Shown piece after piece: positions 17,929-27,300 of a stretch of DNA of 64,000 nucleotides. The translations under genes and the position numbers were made by a program. The number at the start of each line of letters is the position of its first letter. The first letter of the stretch is position 1. Where the stretch lies: the NCBI RefSeq assembly GCF_000217915.1, contig NZ_AFOZ01000043.1, positions 62,001 through 126,000 of the forward strand, read 5' to 3'. Source of the DNA: Shewanella sp. HN-41 (GTDB taxonomy: Bacteria; Pseudomonadota; Gammaproteobacteria; Enterobacterales; Shewanellaceae). The notes under the pieces were generated by a model. The model saw only the letters and a program-made list of their open reading frames with translations. It searched no databases and was not told the DNA's origin.

Positions 17929-18651
17929 ATGCAAGTACTACAACCTGGTGATCACCTCGTCACCAATATCGATCCTCTTGGCTTAACCGAACACCATGGC
18001 CTCTATATCGGCCGTGGCAATGTGATTCACTTATCTAAACAGGGCATCATCGAAGAAATCGATCTGCAGCAATTTGCGGATGGCCATAAGATCAGAGTGA
18101 AAAAGTCCAGCTTGTTTCCCCATCAAGCTATTGAGCTAGCGCGCAGTCAACTGGGTCACAGCCCATACGGCGTTGCTACGAACAATTGTGAGCAGTTCGT
18201 CAACGAATGCTTAGAAGGGAGTAGCACCTCCAATCAGGTGAGTAATCTCACCCACATTGCGCTGCAAGGCTCTGCCAGAGTAGGCTTACTGGGAAGCACT
18301 GCGTCGAAGTTGGCCACGGGGACTGTCGCAAACGTCGTGTTAGCCTCTACCGCCGCTAAGATGACCGGTGAATACCTAGGGCTACCCGATAACGTCAACA
18401 CGCTGCTAGGGACACCTGGGGATCTTGTTGCTAAACCAGCAGAATGCCTACTAAAAGGCACCACACAAACTCTAGGTGAAAGTTATGCTTGCTTAAGCCA
18501 AGGAGAGATAGCCGATGCTGGGATCAAGCTCATCACCGGCAGTGTAGAAACCGGTTTAAACACCGTGCTAACGACAGCAGAAGTGGGCATCAATGGCGTA
18601 AAAGCCGGTGCTGAACTGATAGCCGATGCATGGCACTGGCTAAGGTCATAA
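17929..18651 (+). CDS. LRAT-type (NlpC/P60 superfamily) protein with long C-terminal region
   Basis: The N-terminal ~100 residues form an LRAT/H-REV107-type domain: His22 and His34 (HHGLYIGRGNVIH) and Cys87 in NNCEQFVNECL, the same spacing as the protein at 2623. Residues ~105-240 are rich in Gly, Ala, Thr and Leu and probably associate with a membrane. AAGGA eight bases upstream supports the ATG at 17929; the frame runs back to 17899. It is the last plus-strand gene after the recombinase. Substrate and role are unknown; acyl transfer on lipids or proteins is the family's usual chemistry. Confidence 0.72.
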   Translation: MQVLQPGDHLVTNIDPLGLTEHHGLYIGRGNVIHLSKQGIIEEIDLQQFADGHKIRVKKSSLFPHQAIELARSQLGHSPYGVATNNCEQFVNECLEGSSTSNQVSNLTHIALQGSARVGLLGSTASKLATGTVANVVLASTAAKMTGEYLGLPDNVNTLLGTPGDLVAKPAECLLKGTTQTLGESYACLSQGEIADAGIKLITGSVETGLNTVLTTAEVGINGVKAGAELIADAWHWLRS

Positions 18652-18672
18652 GTATTGGAGTCATCTCTTTAA

Positions 18673-18703
18673 CAACGAAGCGGCCCTCAAGCCGCTATCG
18701 TTG
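18673..18703. repeat. Stem-loop after the second LRAT-type gene
   Basis: CAACGA-AGCGGC pairs with GCCGCT-A-TCGTTG around a 6-7 base loop. It sits 22 bases after the stop codon and 95 bases from the converging Gp2-like gene. It may end transcription from either side although no T-run follows. Confidence 0.45.
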
Positions 18704-18797
18704 ACATACTTAAGGACCTATAAAGATCGAGTCTCACAGGTAAGCACCTTTATTTTTTAGCTCAAACCTTAAGACGCTAATCACTCTGTCACCACGC

Positions 18798-19466
18798 TTA
18801 AATACGACTGCAACCGAATGAACGTGTTCTATCACCATAATGCTTCGTCTCTAGCTTTGCAAAATAGCTCAAGCGGAAGAAAGCGCTCGCAAAGGTTTGA
18901 GGATAATTGTTGGCATTACGGTTGATATAGTACACAGGCGTATCTTCAGGAAAATGCACTAAATGCCGCGTACTGAAATCATCGAGCCCTAAAGCACTGG
19001 CCCAGGCTTCAACAATCTTAGTACTCAGGTTTTGTCCAAACCGATTGTAGTTACCGAGATGGCTATAGGCATCGTTATTGAGGAAGATAGCGATATGGTA
19101 ATGGTCTGTATCGGCATCAGCTCGCTCCCTTGCCCAAACATAACGCAGAGTACAAGGATGCACCCGCTTACCCTCACGGCCCTTGGTAAGCCTGTCATGC
19201 TGGATTTTAGCATTCAGAGATTTAAAGAATTTGCTGATCACCGTTGAATCATAAACCGTTGGTGAGTCGCGAAAGTTAAGCTGTGGTAGATGTAAATCAA
19301 ACCGCACCATGAAGGTACGAGGATGCTCATTCAGAGCTGCCTGTAAGGTCTGTAGAATGGCGCTTAAGTATTCAGCGCTGAGTGGCCTAGGATAAACATT
19401 GAGACCTTGGTATTGGCCATTGCTGATGACGGTAAGGTTAGTGTTTGAGGTGTGACGTGAGTACAT
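18798..19466 (-). CDS. Inovirus Gp2-type / YagK-YfjJ family protein
   Basis: The segment HYHIAIFLNNDAYSHLG (~residues 120-136), preceded by RYVWARERADADTDH and followed by FSTRHLVHFPEDTPVYYI, matches the family called inovirus Gp2 or YagK/YfjJ in CP4 prophages. The HYH motif resembles the HUH motif of rolling-circle initiators, so a role in replication of the element is plausible but unproven. Its start at 19466 is followed upstream by a strong stem-loop at 19557-19589, which could be its target. Length of 222 residues is normal for the family. Confidence 0.8.
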   Translation of the reverse strand: MYSRHTSNTNLTVISNGQYQGLNVYPRPLSAEYLSAILQTLQAALNEHPRTFMVRFDLHLPQLNFRDSPTVYDSTVISKFFKSLNAKIQHDRLTKGREGKRVHPCTLRYVWARERADADTDHYHIAIFLNNDAYSHLGNYNRFGQNLSTKIVEAWASALGLDDFSTRHLVHFPEDTPVYYINRNANNYPQTFASAFFRLSYFAKLETKHYGDRTRSFGCSRI

Positions 19467-19770
19467 ATTGATATCCCATATTGGTTAAGTTACATAACGT
19501 ATGGGGTTTGTGTAATTTATAACTCAAAAGCCCCAAAGGGCTTGATATCACTTGCAAGAGTTAGCTCGCCTATAAGAGCGACTAACTCTACTCAGCAATC
19601 AATGCACTGATACTAAAGGTTAAAATGTAAGTAACGACACACCTGTAGTAATAACAAACAGACAAATCGCTGCACTAAATCGCCAGCGCCCAAGGCACAA
19701 ATGATCAGGCCAGCCGGGAAATCATGGCATTGCGTCACTCGATAGTTAAACCACTGAAGTCAACATCACC
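19467..19770. other. 304-base gap with two stem-loops
   Basis: There is no gene here. It holds an AAGCCCC-AAA-GGGCTT hairpin near 19529-19543 and the stronger hairpin at 19557-19589. This is the upstream region of the Gp2-like gene and the downstream region of the winged-helix gene. Confidence 0.5.
19557..19589. repeat. Strong stem-loop upstream of the Gp2-like gene
   Basis: AGAGTTAG pairs with CTAACTCT, and the inner TCGC pairs with GCGA after a bulged C. It lies ~90 bases upstream of the Gp2-like start. Hairpins in this position are typical of double-strand origins of rolling-circle elements, but here that is only a guess. Confidence 0.5.
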
Positions 19771-21141
19771 TCATTGTTCCGAGTTGCAAACATCTAGGTC
19801 ATGGACTTTGCCCGTGTTGACGTACACTCGTTTCACAACTTGAGCTTGCGAAACAGGATACAGGCCAAGAATAGAACGGGTGGGCTTAATGCTGACTCCT
19901 TCTGTCTGTTTATCTTCCAGGACAAAAGCAGATGAAAACGGCATGTCAAAATGCTGTTCGAGAATGGCTATCTTGCTTTCCAAGGCTTCAATCACTGGCA
20001 AAATAATACGATTTGCTAAGATTTGAGAAAACACCTCCAGATCCCAAAAATCAAGCGAGTCACCATCCTCACGACTTTGTGATGCGAGCTCCCGACATTC
20101 AGCATCTCCCACTTCAGCAACAGCTTCACTACCTCGGTCCTTGGCAAGGACAGCCCCTTTTTCAAATCTGGGCTCAAGCTCCATGCGAAATTCTGCTGCC
20201 AGTTGAAGAAACCAAGTCTCATCACGGTTTTCTCCGGAAAACACCTTCTGAGCGGCTAAGAGCAGTATTTTTTCATACAGAAAATATTTCAACACTGGTC
20301 GACGCTTCAGCTCAGCAAACAGCATCCAACTACGTTCTGAGTTCCCTGTACATGCAAGGCCATCAAATTTTTCCTTTGCATTTTCATAGATTTTTAGTTG
20401 CCGCTCCTTTCTATCGGCATCTTTTTCTCGCTGTGCATTGCGATACCCTGTTAAGCCCCCCAACGAGCGAGCTATAAGGCTGTTTAGCATCTCCTCGTAG
20501 TCATACCCAATAGCTTGCTCACAAGTAACGGAGCGGAATATTGCACTAGAAAACCGCTCATTTGTAATATCTAGCAGATAAATTGAAGGCCTGGATCCAA
20601 AAATCACCTTTGAAGTGACCCCAGAACTCAACTTCCTGAGATATCTAAGCCTAGAAAGCTTATCTAGCTGTGAATTGAATTGGTCATTACTCATTCCGGT
20701 CATCTGAGCAATGACTGAGAATCCCAAGTTTTCCACCAAACCGTACTCATTTGCGTGAAGCAAGAAGACGCAAAGCAGTAAACGATTGCTCAACGTCAAA
20801 TGTTGGTGATTGTTGTAATGTAATTCTTCGATCAGACCAGCGTGAAATCTTGGATGTTCATCATCACATAAAATAGCAAGCAGTTTATTGGTCGCAAAAT
20901 ACTGTGATGTGGGTCTGCCAGCCCTAACTCCTAGATGAATGTGACTCCTTTCAAAAAAACCTTCAGTAGTCATGTAGGCAAGAGACGACATGACAACATT
21001 CTTAGAAACGCCTAGCATTTTTGCTATCTCTGCTACGGGTAATGGGACCCCAGCTTCAGGTGCAAAAAATCTAAACCATAGGGAAATAAAAAATCTGGAT
21101 TCTGGTTTGGCACCTTTGAGCGAACTAAGTAAGCGCTTCAT
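19771..21141 (-). CDS. Unknown 456-aa protein with N-terminal winged helix
   Basis: I do not recognise this protein. Residues ~20-75 read as a winged helix (LPVAEIAKMLGVSKNVVMSS, then LAYMTTEGFFERS). A second HTH-like part around 125-175 (GFSVIAQMTGMSNDQFNSQL, then DKLSRLRYLRK) suggests a tandem winged-helix protein as in replication initiators or MarR-like regulators. The C-terminal half is helical and charged. It is divergent from the gene at 21317, and two tandem TTACTAGTAA palindromes lie between them. A role in replication or regulation of the element is an inference from context. Confidence 0.6.
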   Translation of the reverse strand: MKRLLSSLKGAKPESRFFISLWFRFFAPEAGVPLPVAEIAKMLGVSKNVVMSSLAYMTTEGFFERSHIHLGVRAGRPTSQYFATNKLLAILCDDEHPRFHAGLIEELHYNNHQHLTLSNRLLLCVFLLHANEYGLVENLGFSVIAQMTGMSNDQFNSQLDKLSRLRYLRKLSSGVTSKVIFGSRPSIYLLDITNERFSSAIFRSVTCEQAIGYDYEEMLNSLIARSLGGLTGYRNAQREKDADRKERQLKIYENAKEKFDGLACTGNSERSWMLFAELKRRPVLKYFLYEKILLLAAQKVFSGENRDETWFLQLAAEFRMELEPRFEKGAVLAKDRGSEAVAEVGDAECRELASQSREDGDSLDFWDLEVFSQILANRIILPVIEALESKIAILEQHFDMPFSSAFVLEDKQTEGVSIKPTRSILGLYPVSQAQVVKRVYVNTGKVHDLDVCNSEQ

Positions 21142-21208
21142 TTGAATTTCAATGATAGAGAACTATTAATAAATACTTCCATAACAGGTAGGTAATTGCA
21201 ATTTAAAA

Positions 21209-21229
21209 TTACTAGTAAATTACTAGTAA
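21209..21229. promoter_or_regulatory. Two tandem TTACTAGTAA palindromes, 11 bp apart
   Basis: Perfect 10-bp palindromes at 21209-21218 and 21220-21229 are one helical turn apart in an AT-rich divergent promoter region. This is a typical layout for cooperative binding of two dimers, for example ribbon-helix-helix proteins. The gene at 21317 has an RHH-like segment and is the best candidate. Confidence 0.6.
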
Positions 21230-21316
21230 TTGAAAACAAAAAAGTGTTAAAATCACAGTAAATAAAATTTTAAAAAGTATTTACATTATTACAATTAAGT
21301 GATAAAGGTTGTTTGC

Positions 21317-22120
21317 ATGATGGACATTAAGCGCCAGGCCGAATTTGAAGCAAAGTTTGACTTCTTTTACCGAAACAAAACGCACAAATTGCTACTGGCT
21401 TGGGTGACTAAATACCTTTACAAAAAAGGGATTTTTTTTAGCCAGAATCCAACAATAATTGAAGTTAAATCGACGCTTTTCAATTGGTTTAAAGACAGTA
21501 ATGAAAGAGCCACTTTCGAATTTTATCGAAAAATGGAAAAAGCATGGGAAGCACACAATAGGAGGCTTGCATGCAAAGCAAAGATGCTCAACATCAGTGT
21601 TTCAATCGAGCATAAGAACAAATTCAAGGAGATGGCAAAAGAGGCAAAAATCACGAATATTCAACTTTTTCAGTCTCTCATCGATGATAACTATAAGCTT
21701 CTCATCGGCTTAAAGGATGAGGAGCGCAAAGGTAAAGAGGCGGAAAAGGCGAAAAAAGCTGAAATAAAGTACAATCAGTCGTTTACAGATACGAAGCTTA
21801 ACGATGAGCTTCATCTACAGAAACATTATAACAACCGATTAAAAAAGCAGATGACTGCGCTAATGAGTGAACTTCAAGCCGTAAAAGACAATTCATCAAT
21901 TCTATTCGCTCTCATTGAAAAAGCTGTAAAAAACCGCTCAAAGCTCACTGCTGACCATCTGATTCAAGCAACTAGAGCCCATACTTTAATCGACATTGTG
22001 CAACTTCCCTTAGAGGAGCCCGTAGAGGCTACAGAATCGGAAGAAAGCAGTGAGCAAAACCAGACTTCAGGTCCCCGCCCTAGAAAACGAGCAAGACCAG
22101 CTAAAACGGCTAGCAAATAG
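21317..22120 (+). CDS. Unknown protein with RHH-like segment and coiled coil
   Basis: This 267-residue protein has a segment around 90-125 (ISVSIEHKNKFKEMAKEAKI, then NIQLFQSLID) that fits a ribbon-helix-helix fold: a short strand followed by two helices, similar in outline to the MatP C-terminus. A lysine/glutamate-rich helix and probable coiled coil follow, and the C-terminus is acidic, then basic (RPRKRARPAK). It may be a DNA-binding regulator or segregation protein of the element. AAAGG lies eight bases before the ATG at 21317; the frame extends to 21299. It is AT-rich relative to the backbone, as expected for island DNA. Confidence 0.6.
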   Translation: MMDIKRQAEFEAKFDFFYRNKTHKLLLAWVTKYLYKKGIFFSQNPTIIEVKSTLFNWFKDSNERATFEFYRKMEKAWEAHNRRLACKAKMLNISVSIEHKNKFKEMAKEAKITNIQLFQSLIDDNYKLLIGLKDEERKGKEAEKAKKAEIKYNQSFTDTKLNDELHLQKHYNNRLKKQMTALMSELQAVKDNSSILFALIEKAVKNRSKLTADHLIQATRAHTLIDIVQLPLEEPVEATESEESSEQNQTSGPRPRKRARPAKTASK

Positions 22121-22157
22121 TAAAACAAAGAATCATCTCGTTAAGGCATAAGTATAT

Positions 22158-22178
22158 GGTGGGTATATCGGTGGGTAT
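22158..22178. repeat. Direct repeat GGTGGGTAT, twice, period 12
   Basis: The copies are at 22158-22166 and 22170-22178, between the last island gene and the first backbone gene. Short direct repeats like this are found as arm-type sites at the ends of integrative elements; this reading is inferred. Confidence 0.4.
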
Positions 22179-22300
22179 CAATGCGAATTACCACAGGATA
22201 AAACATGCTACCCATTGTTAAATAATGGCTTTATTGTAAATAAAAATATTCAGATCCAAAACGTTGAGTAATGATAGTTAACGCATTTTAGATACTCAAA

Positions 22301-22325
22301 AGCCCCTAAATTAGGGGCTTTTTTG
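22301..22325 (+). terminator. Rho-independent terminator at island/backbone junction
   Basis: AGCCCCT pairs with AGGGGCT around a short AT loop and is followed by six T. It lies 90 bases beyond the end of yjjG, which converges from the right, and may belong to an old backbone gene or to the island gene at 21317. Confidence 0.75.
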
Positions 22326-22409
22326 TTTAATGGCATCAAGTAGCAACACTAACGGATTAGCGATAGACCACCACTGATTAATCCGTGCGCATGATATCCC
22401 TCGCGACAA

Positions 22410-23126
22410 TCATGATATCCCGTGCGGGAAGAGGATATTGTGTAGCTCATCGTGCGAGCGCACTTGATAGTGCGGGACAATACCGGTTGGCACATCGTGG
22501 CCGTGGACGTTATACCAGCAAGTATGAATCCCCGCATTGATGCCACCTTGAATATCGGAATGGGGATTATCGCCGACCATAAGCACAGTTTCACGCTCAG
22601 GATGGCCCATTAATTCAAAGGCATGCTCGAAGATGCCTACATCGGGTTTAGCCATGCCGACTTTTTCTGAAATCACTAAAATATCAAAATGATGCTGTAA
22701 GCCTGTACGCGCTAAACGCACGGTTTGTAGCTCAGTAAAACCGTTGGTGATTATGCCCAATTTGGCCTTACCCTGCAGCGCGGCTAATAACTCGCGGGCG
22801 CCGGGTAGAGGAGAACAAATTTCAGCCATAGCAGCTAAAAAAGCGCTATTGAGCACTTGAGGATCGACATCGAGTTTGATGGCCCAAGGTTCGAAACGTG
22901 TGGTCTGCAACTCAGAGGCGGTGATCTTGCCATCTTGATAATCGACCCAAAGCGGTTTGTTAACTAACTGATACTCATCAAAATCGGCTTGAGTAAAATC
23001 GACCCCAAAACCTGCAAACATCAGTTTAAGCCCTGCAAAGGCATCGAAATAAAATAGGGTTTCATCGGCATCAAAAAGCACCCAAGTATAGGGTGTGGCC
23101 GTGAAATGAGTTTGGCTTGAGGACAA
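22410..23126 (-). CDS. yjjG: Pyrimidine 5'-nucleotidase YjjG (HAD family)
   Basis: YjjG hydrolyses nucleoside monophosphates such as dUMP and non-canonical pyrimidine nucleotides and is a house-cleaning enzyme. HAD motifs are visible: FDADETLF (nucleophile Asp, motif I), GIITNGF (motif II), a Lys near KVGMAKPD (motif III) and MVGDNPHSDI (motif IV). I place the start at the TTG of 23126 because AGGAG lies seven bases before it; this gives 238 residues, close to the E. coli enzyme. It is the first backbone gene after the island. Confidence 0.85.
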   Translation of the reverse strand: MSSSQTHFTATPYTWVLFDADETLFYFDAFAGLKLMFAGFGVDFTQADFDEYQLVNKPLWVDYQDGKITASELQTTRFEPWAIKLDVDPQVLNSAFLAAMAEICSPLPGARELLAALQGKAKLGIITNGFTELQTVRLARTGLQHHFDILVISEKVGMAKPDVGIFEHAFELMGHPERETVLMVGDNPHSDIQGGINAGIHTCWYNVHGHDVPTGIVPHYQVRSHDELHNILFPHGIS

Positions 23127-23492
23127 GATAACACTCCTAACGAAAGATAAAATGCACTGATCAATCAGTAAAATTCTAAGAATCCCGCACACTCACAATA
23201 TAGAAAAACCGCTACACAGTACCAGATTAACTCGACCCGAGATAAAGCTGGCCATCATTCAACATGGGGTAACGAACTTGCAGAATCTGATCAAGGTTCT
23301 ATTAGTGGGGACGCGTTTTTTGTTGCAAAATAGTCTACAGTTTTTGCCTATGATTGATAATACCGTACTAATACAACCTATCGTTGAGCATAACTCAACA
23401 GTAAACACACTCTACCTATCACTCAGAGAGTCAAAGACGGATTAAAATCCAACAGTAATTCAGCAATCTAGCTTAAAAGGGATGGAGCGCAT
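23127..23492. other. Divergent promoter region yjjG / LysR
   Basis: There is no gene in these 366 bases. A dyad GTTGAG-CATAA-CTCAAC at 23383-23399, about 95 bases before the LysR start, fits the T-N11-A type of LysR binding site and may be its own operator. Confidence 0.45.
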
Positions 23493-24389
23493 ATGGAACA
23501 TTTTTCAGCCCTGCCTATTTTTGTCACTGTGGTGGAATGCGGTAGCTTTTCCGCCGCGGGGCAAAAGCTCGGGCTTAGCAAATCGGCCATCAGCAAACGC
23601 ATCACTCTGCTAGAACAACATCTAGGGATTCAACTATTACAACGCACTACACGTAGCTTGAGTCTAACAGACGCTGGTGTACGCTATTTCGAGTATGTTC
23701 GCCCGGCGGTGCAGCTCACCCAAGAAGGATTGGATGCCATCTCCGAGTTACAACAAACGCCCAAAGGTAATCTACGGATTTCTGTGCCTATGGTGTTTGG
23801 TCGCTTGTATATCGCCCCTTTGATCCCTGAATTTCTACGCCGTTACCCCAAAATACAACTGCAAATGCAGATGGATGATAAGACAACCGATTTAATTGCT
23901 GGCGGCTTTGATTTGGCGATTCGTATCGGCGAACTGCCAGATTCAAGCCTTATTGCCCGTAAAATTGCCCCTTGTTTGAGTGTGATCTGCGCATCTCCTG
24001 CGTATCTTGCCCAGCACGGCTTACCAGCCACACCTGCGGCATTAACCCAGCACAACTGCTTGTTTTACTCTTATTTTCAAGATGGTGTGGAATGGACCTT
24101 CCATAACGCCGAAGGGACGCAGCGTATCCAACCTAAGGGCAACTACCAAGTAAATAATAGTGATGCCATCCATCAAGCCTGCCTCGATGGCTTAGGTATC
24201 GCTAACCTGCCGCGCTTTATTATAGAGCCAGATCTACAATCAGGGCGTTTGCAAGCCATACTCACTGACTTTCCACTGCCCGAACACGGTATCTATGCCG
24301 TTTATCCGCAGCGCAAATACCTCCCTACCAAAGTGACAGTATTGATTGAGTTTTTGATGGAGAAGTTGGCGGAAAGACTGGGAAAGTAG
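23493..24389 (+). CDS. LysR-family transcriptional regulator
   Basis: The N-terminal winged HTH (FVTVVECGSFSAAGQKLGLS, then KSAISKRITLLEQHLGIQLL) and the periplasmic-binding-like effector domain from about residue 90 are standard for the 298-residue LysR family. The ending (PLPEHGIYAVYPQRKYLP) is of the CrgA/AaeR-like group that often controls aromatic or quinone stress genes. Its target is not visible here because neither neighbour is an obvious regulated enzyme. The start is the ATG at 23493 after an AAAAGGGATGGAG-rich segment. Confidence 0.85.
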   Translation: MEHFSALPIFVTVVECGSFSAAGQKLGLSKSAISKRITLLEQHLGIQLLQRTTRSLSLTDAGVRYFEYVRPAVQLTQEGLDAISELQQTPKGNLRISVPMVFGRLYIAPLIPEFLRRYPKIQLQMQMDDKTTDLIAGGFDLAIRIGELPDSSLIARKIAPCLSVICASPAYLAQHGLPATPAALTQHNCLFYSYFQDGVEWTFHNAEGTQRIQPKGNYQVNNSDAIHQACLDGLGIANLPRFIIEPDLQSGRLQAILTDFPLPEHGIYAVYPQRKYLPTKVTVLIEFLMEKLAERLGK

Positions 24390-24392
24390 TAC

Positions 24393-27300
24393 TTAGCCCA
24401 CTGCCAGTTTAACCGCGTCATGCCACATTACATCAGGTATTGGCTGCTCTAATCGCCATGTAATATTCATGGGTTGTGAACCGTTATGGCTGACATAATG
24501 CACTTTGCCAAAATTCACGAATCCCATTGTGCGGCCATTTTCATCTTTTGACTGCTCTCGAACAAACAACAGCACGGTTTTCCCCAGCTTTTGTTGCTCA
24601 ATATAACTAAGACCTCGACCTCGTTCTGGCCGTGCGCTATTTTGCGATTGCCAGTGGAATAGATGTTCGCTAATGGCATAGTCGTGATACATGGTTGTCG
24701 GTGAAAACTGCTTCTCTGATTTATTTAACGTGACAAATAAACACTCAAGGTTTTGCTCATTAATCGCAAGCACACCTTCTCTTGAAGGCGATTTAGCTTC
24801 AAATGTGCTTGCACCAATTGCAGCTAAAATTTGCTCACGAGTATAACGAGAATGCACTTTCAATGCGCAGGGCTGCGTTAATTCCAAATCTATTTCTTGA
24901 TGATGTATTCGGTTAATCAATATAACCAATACAGACAACAATTCTTCCTGTAACGGTTTATTGCGTAGTATCAACAAGCTAGCCGCTAAACTGTTAATGT
25001 TTAAAGCCGTACCTGATTTATCCCAAAAGTTGTAATGACACATCAAAGCAAACTGATTTTGAATAGGATCTAGCCCGTCAAATACAAAATCATTTTCGCA
25101 TAACTGTTTGATAAAGATTAAATAGGATAATGAAGTACAACTGAGTAAGTGAAAGTTAATCGCGCGATAATATGCTTTAGCTAAATCGGACTGCGCAGTA
25201 GGTTCAGCAATCTGATTACCCTGAACAGCCTCGACTAATAAGGTCCAGCCACATTGACCATCAATCCTTATTCGATAAATGTCTTCCAAGGTCACTTGCG
25301 GGTTTATGCGCAAAAAATTGCCTAGCGTGAGCGGCAAGTCAGTCTGATGTTTAAAGCTTGCTATTAGACTGGTTAATCGATTGGCATTAAGCGTTGCGCG
25401 GCTAATATTGTGCAAAATCATCGACTGTGCTTTTTCCTCAAGCTCAATTCGACACCCTAGCGGTAGATGCGGAAAGTCATTGAGAATTTCATCTTTTATC
25501 GACTGATTGGTTTTACCGACTAATGCTCTAAATTTTTGCGAGAAATCATATTCATCACGTGAATTCCCGACAAAATCTAATATTGTGCAGCACTGCTTAT
25601 CATCGGTGAGACGCAAGCCACGGCCAAGTTGCTGCAGGAATATGGTCAAGCTTTCCGTTGGCCGTAAAAACAACAAAGTATCGACCTCTGGAATGTCGAC
25701 ACCTTCGTTAAAAATATCCACCACACACAAAATGGATAATTTGCCACTGACCAAGCTCTGCCGCTTTTGGTGGCGCTCTTCACTATTATCACTGGTCAGC
25801 ACATCGGCGCTGATCCCCGCCAAATTGAACTTCTTCGCCATAAACTCGGCGTGTTCCTTGGTTACACAAAAGGCTAACGCCTTAATATTGCCAATATCAG
25901 TTACAGTTTCAGCTAGGCTGCGAATAATGCGCGTCACGCGTTGTTCATTGTGAGTGTATAAATTGCTCAGCTCAGCGACGTCATAACGACCACGGCTCCA
26001 ATTTAACTTGCTAAGGTCGGTGTTATCGTCGATCGCAAAATATTGAAATGGACATAAATGCCGTTGATTAATGGCTTCTGGTAAACGTATTTCAGCGGCA
26101 ATGACACCGCAGAAGTCAGCCAAAATATCGACACCATCATGCCGTTCAGGGGTTGCCGTGAGCCCAAGTAAAATAGTCGGCTCAAAATGAGCTAAGAGTC
26201 CACGGTAACTATTCGCAGCAACGTGGTGGACTTCATCAATAACAATATAATCATAAAAATCAGCCGCTAATGGCAAGTTATCAAGTTGCAGATTCAAGCT
26301 TTGGATAGATGCAAATAAGTGTTTGTAACTATTTGGTTTATGCTCTGCCACCCATAGCTCGCCAAATTGATTATTCTTTAACACACCACGATAAGCCCCG
26401 AGGGCTTGCTGTAAAATTTCTTGCCTATGAGCAACAAATAGAAAATTGGCTTCTGGATGCAGTTTATAAAACCGCGCAAAATCGAACGCGGAAACAATCG
26501 TCTTGCCCGTGCCTGTTGCCGCAACAATAAGATTTTTAAAACGGCCATGAACGCTACGTTCTACTGCAAGCTGTTCGAGGATTTCTCGCTGATGCGCAAA
26601 CGGCTTAATGTCAAAATGAAATGAGCTCGATTCAGTGCCACTACCTTTCGCTTCTTTGAGCGCATTGTTTAACTTTTCTTTACTGTTCGCATCACCACTA
26701 AAAAGCTCAAATTCGTTCGATTCCCAGTAAGTTTCAAAGGTACTGAGTGATTTCTCAATGATGTGGGGAATTTCTTGGGTGGTGATCTTAAGGTTCCACT
26801 CAAGCCCGCTGGTCAATGCAGAATGCGATAAATTTGAAGAACCGATATAACCGGTATGAAAACCCGTATTTCGTAGAAATAAATAGGACTTTGCATGCAG
26901 CCTTTCACGCTTAGTGTTGTAACTTAATTTGACTTGGGCATTGGGTAAACTGGCTAAAAACTCGACGGCTTTAGCATCAGTCGCGCCCATATAAGATGTA
27001 GTGATGATGCGTAACTCTTTGCCACTGCGAGTAAATTCCTCAAGTTCATGTTTGAAGATGCGAATCCCCGCCCACTTGATAAATGACACCAGCCAATAGA
27101 CTTTATCTGATGATCGGATCTCACGTTTAAGCTCACTTTCAAGCGATAATCCCGCATTACTACCGCAAAAAAGCTCACTCTGAGTGAGCCCCGTTAATGG
27201 AAATATAGCGGCCGTATATTTAGGTAAATCGGTCGCTATAGGGTTTTGTTTGTTAAAAAGAGCTGTCAGTATTCGGCCTTGGCTATCGATGAGATTTTCA

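Larger units (their letters stand above)
1..22330. mobile_element. Defence-rich genomic island (right part; left end outside window)
   Basis: A continuous run of accessory genes: toxin-antitoxin, restriction, Septu-like ATPase/nuclease, then AlpA, RadC, CbeA-like, DUF2787, tyrosine recombinase, inovirus Gp2-like and two replication/partition-like unknowns. These families are typical of P4-like and other integrative elements. The right edge is placed near 22.3 kb because yjjG, a backbone gene, follows a strong terminator at 22301-22325. Two GGTGGGTAT direct repeats at 22158 and 22170 could be recombinase arm sites. No matching att repeat was found inside the window, so the boundary is inferred. 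Confidence 0.65.

Noticed and set aside
22140..23126. SXT/R391-type integration next to yjjG (prfC site)
   Set aside because: yjjG adjoins prfC in E. coli, but no prfC sequence, SXT integrase or transfer genes are visible here.
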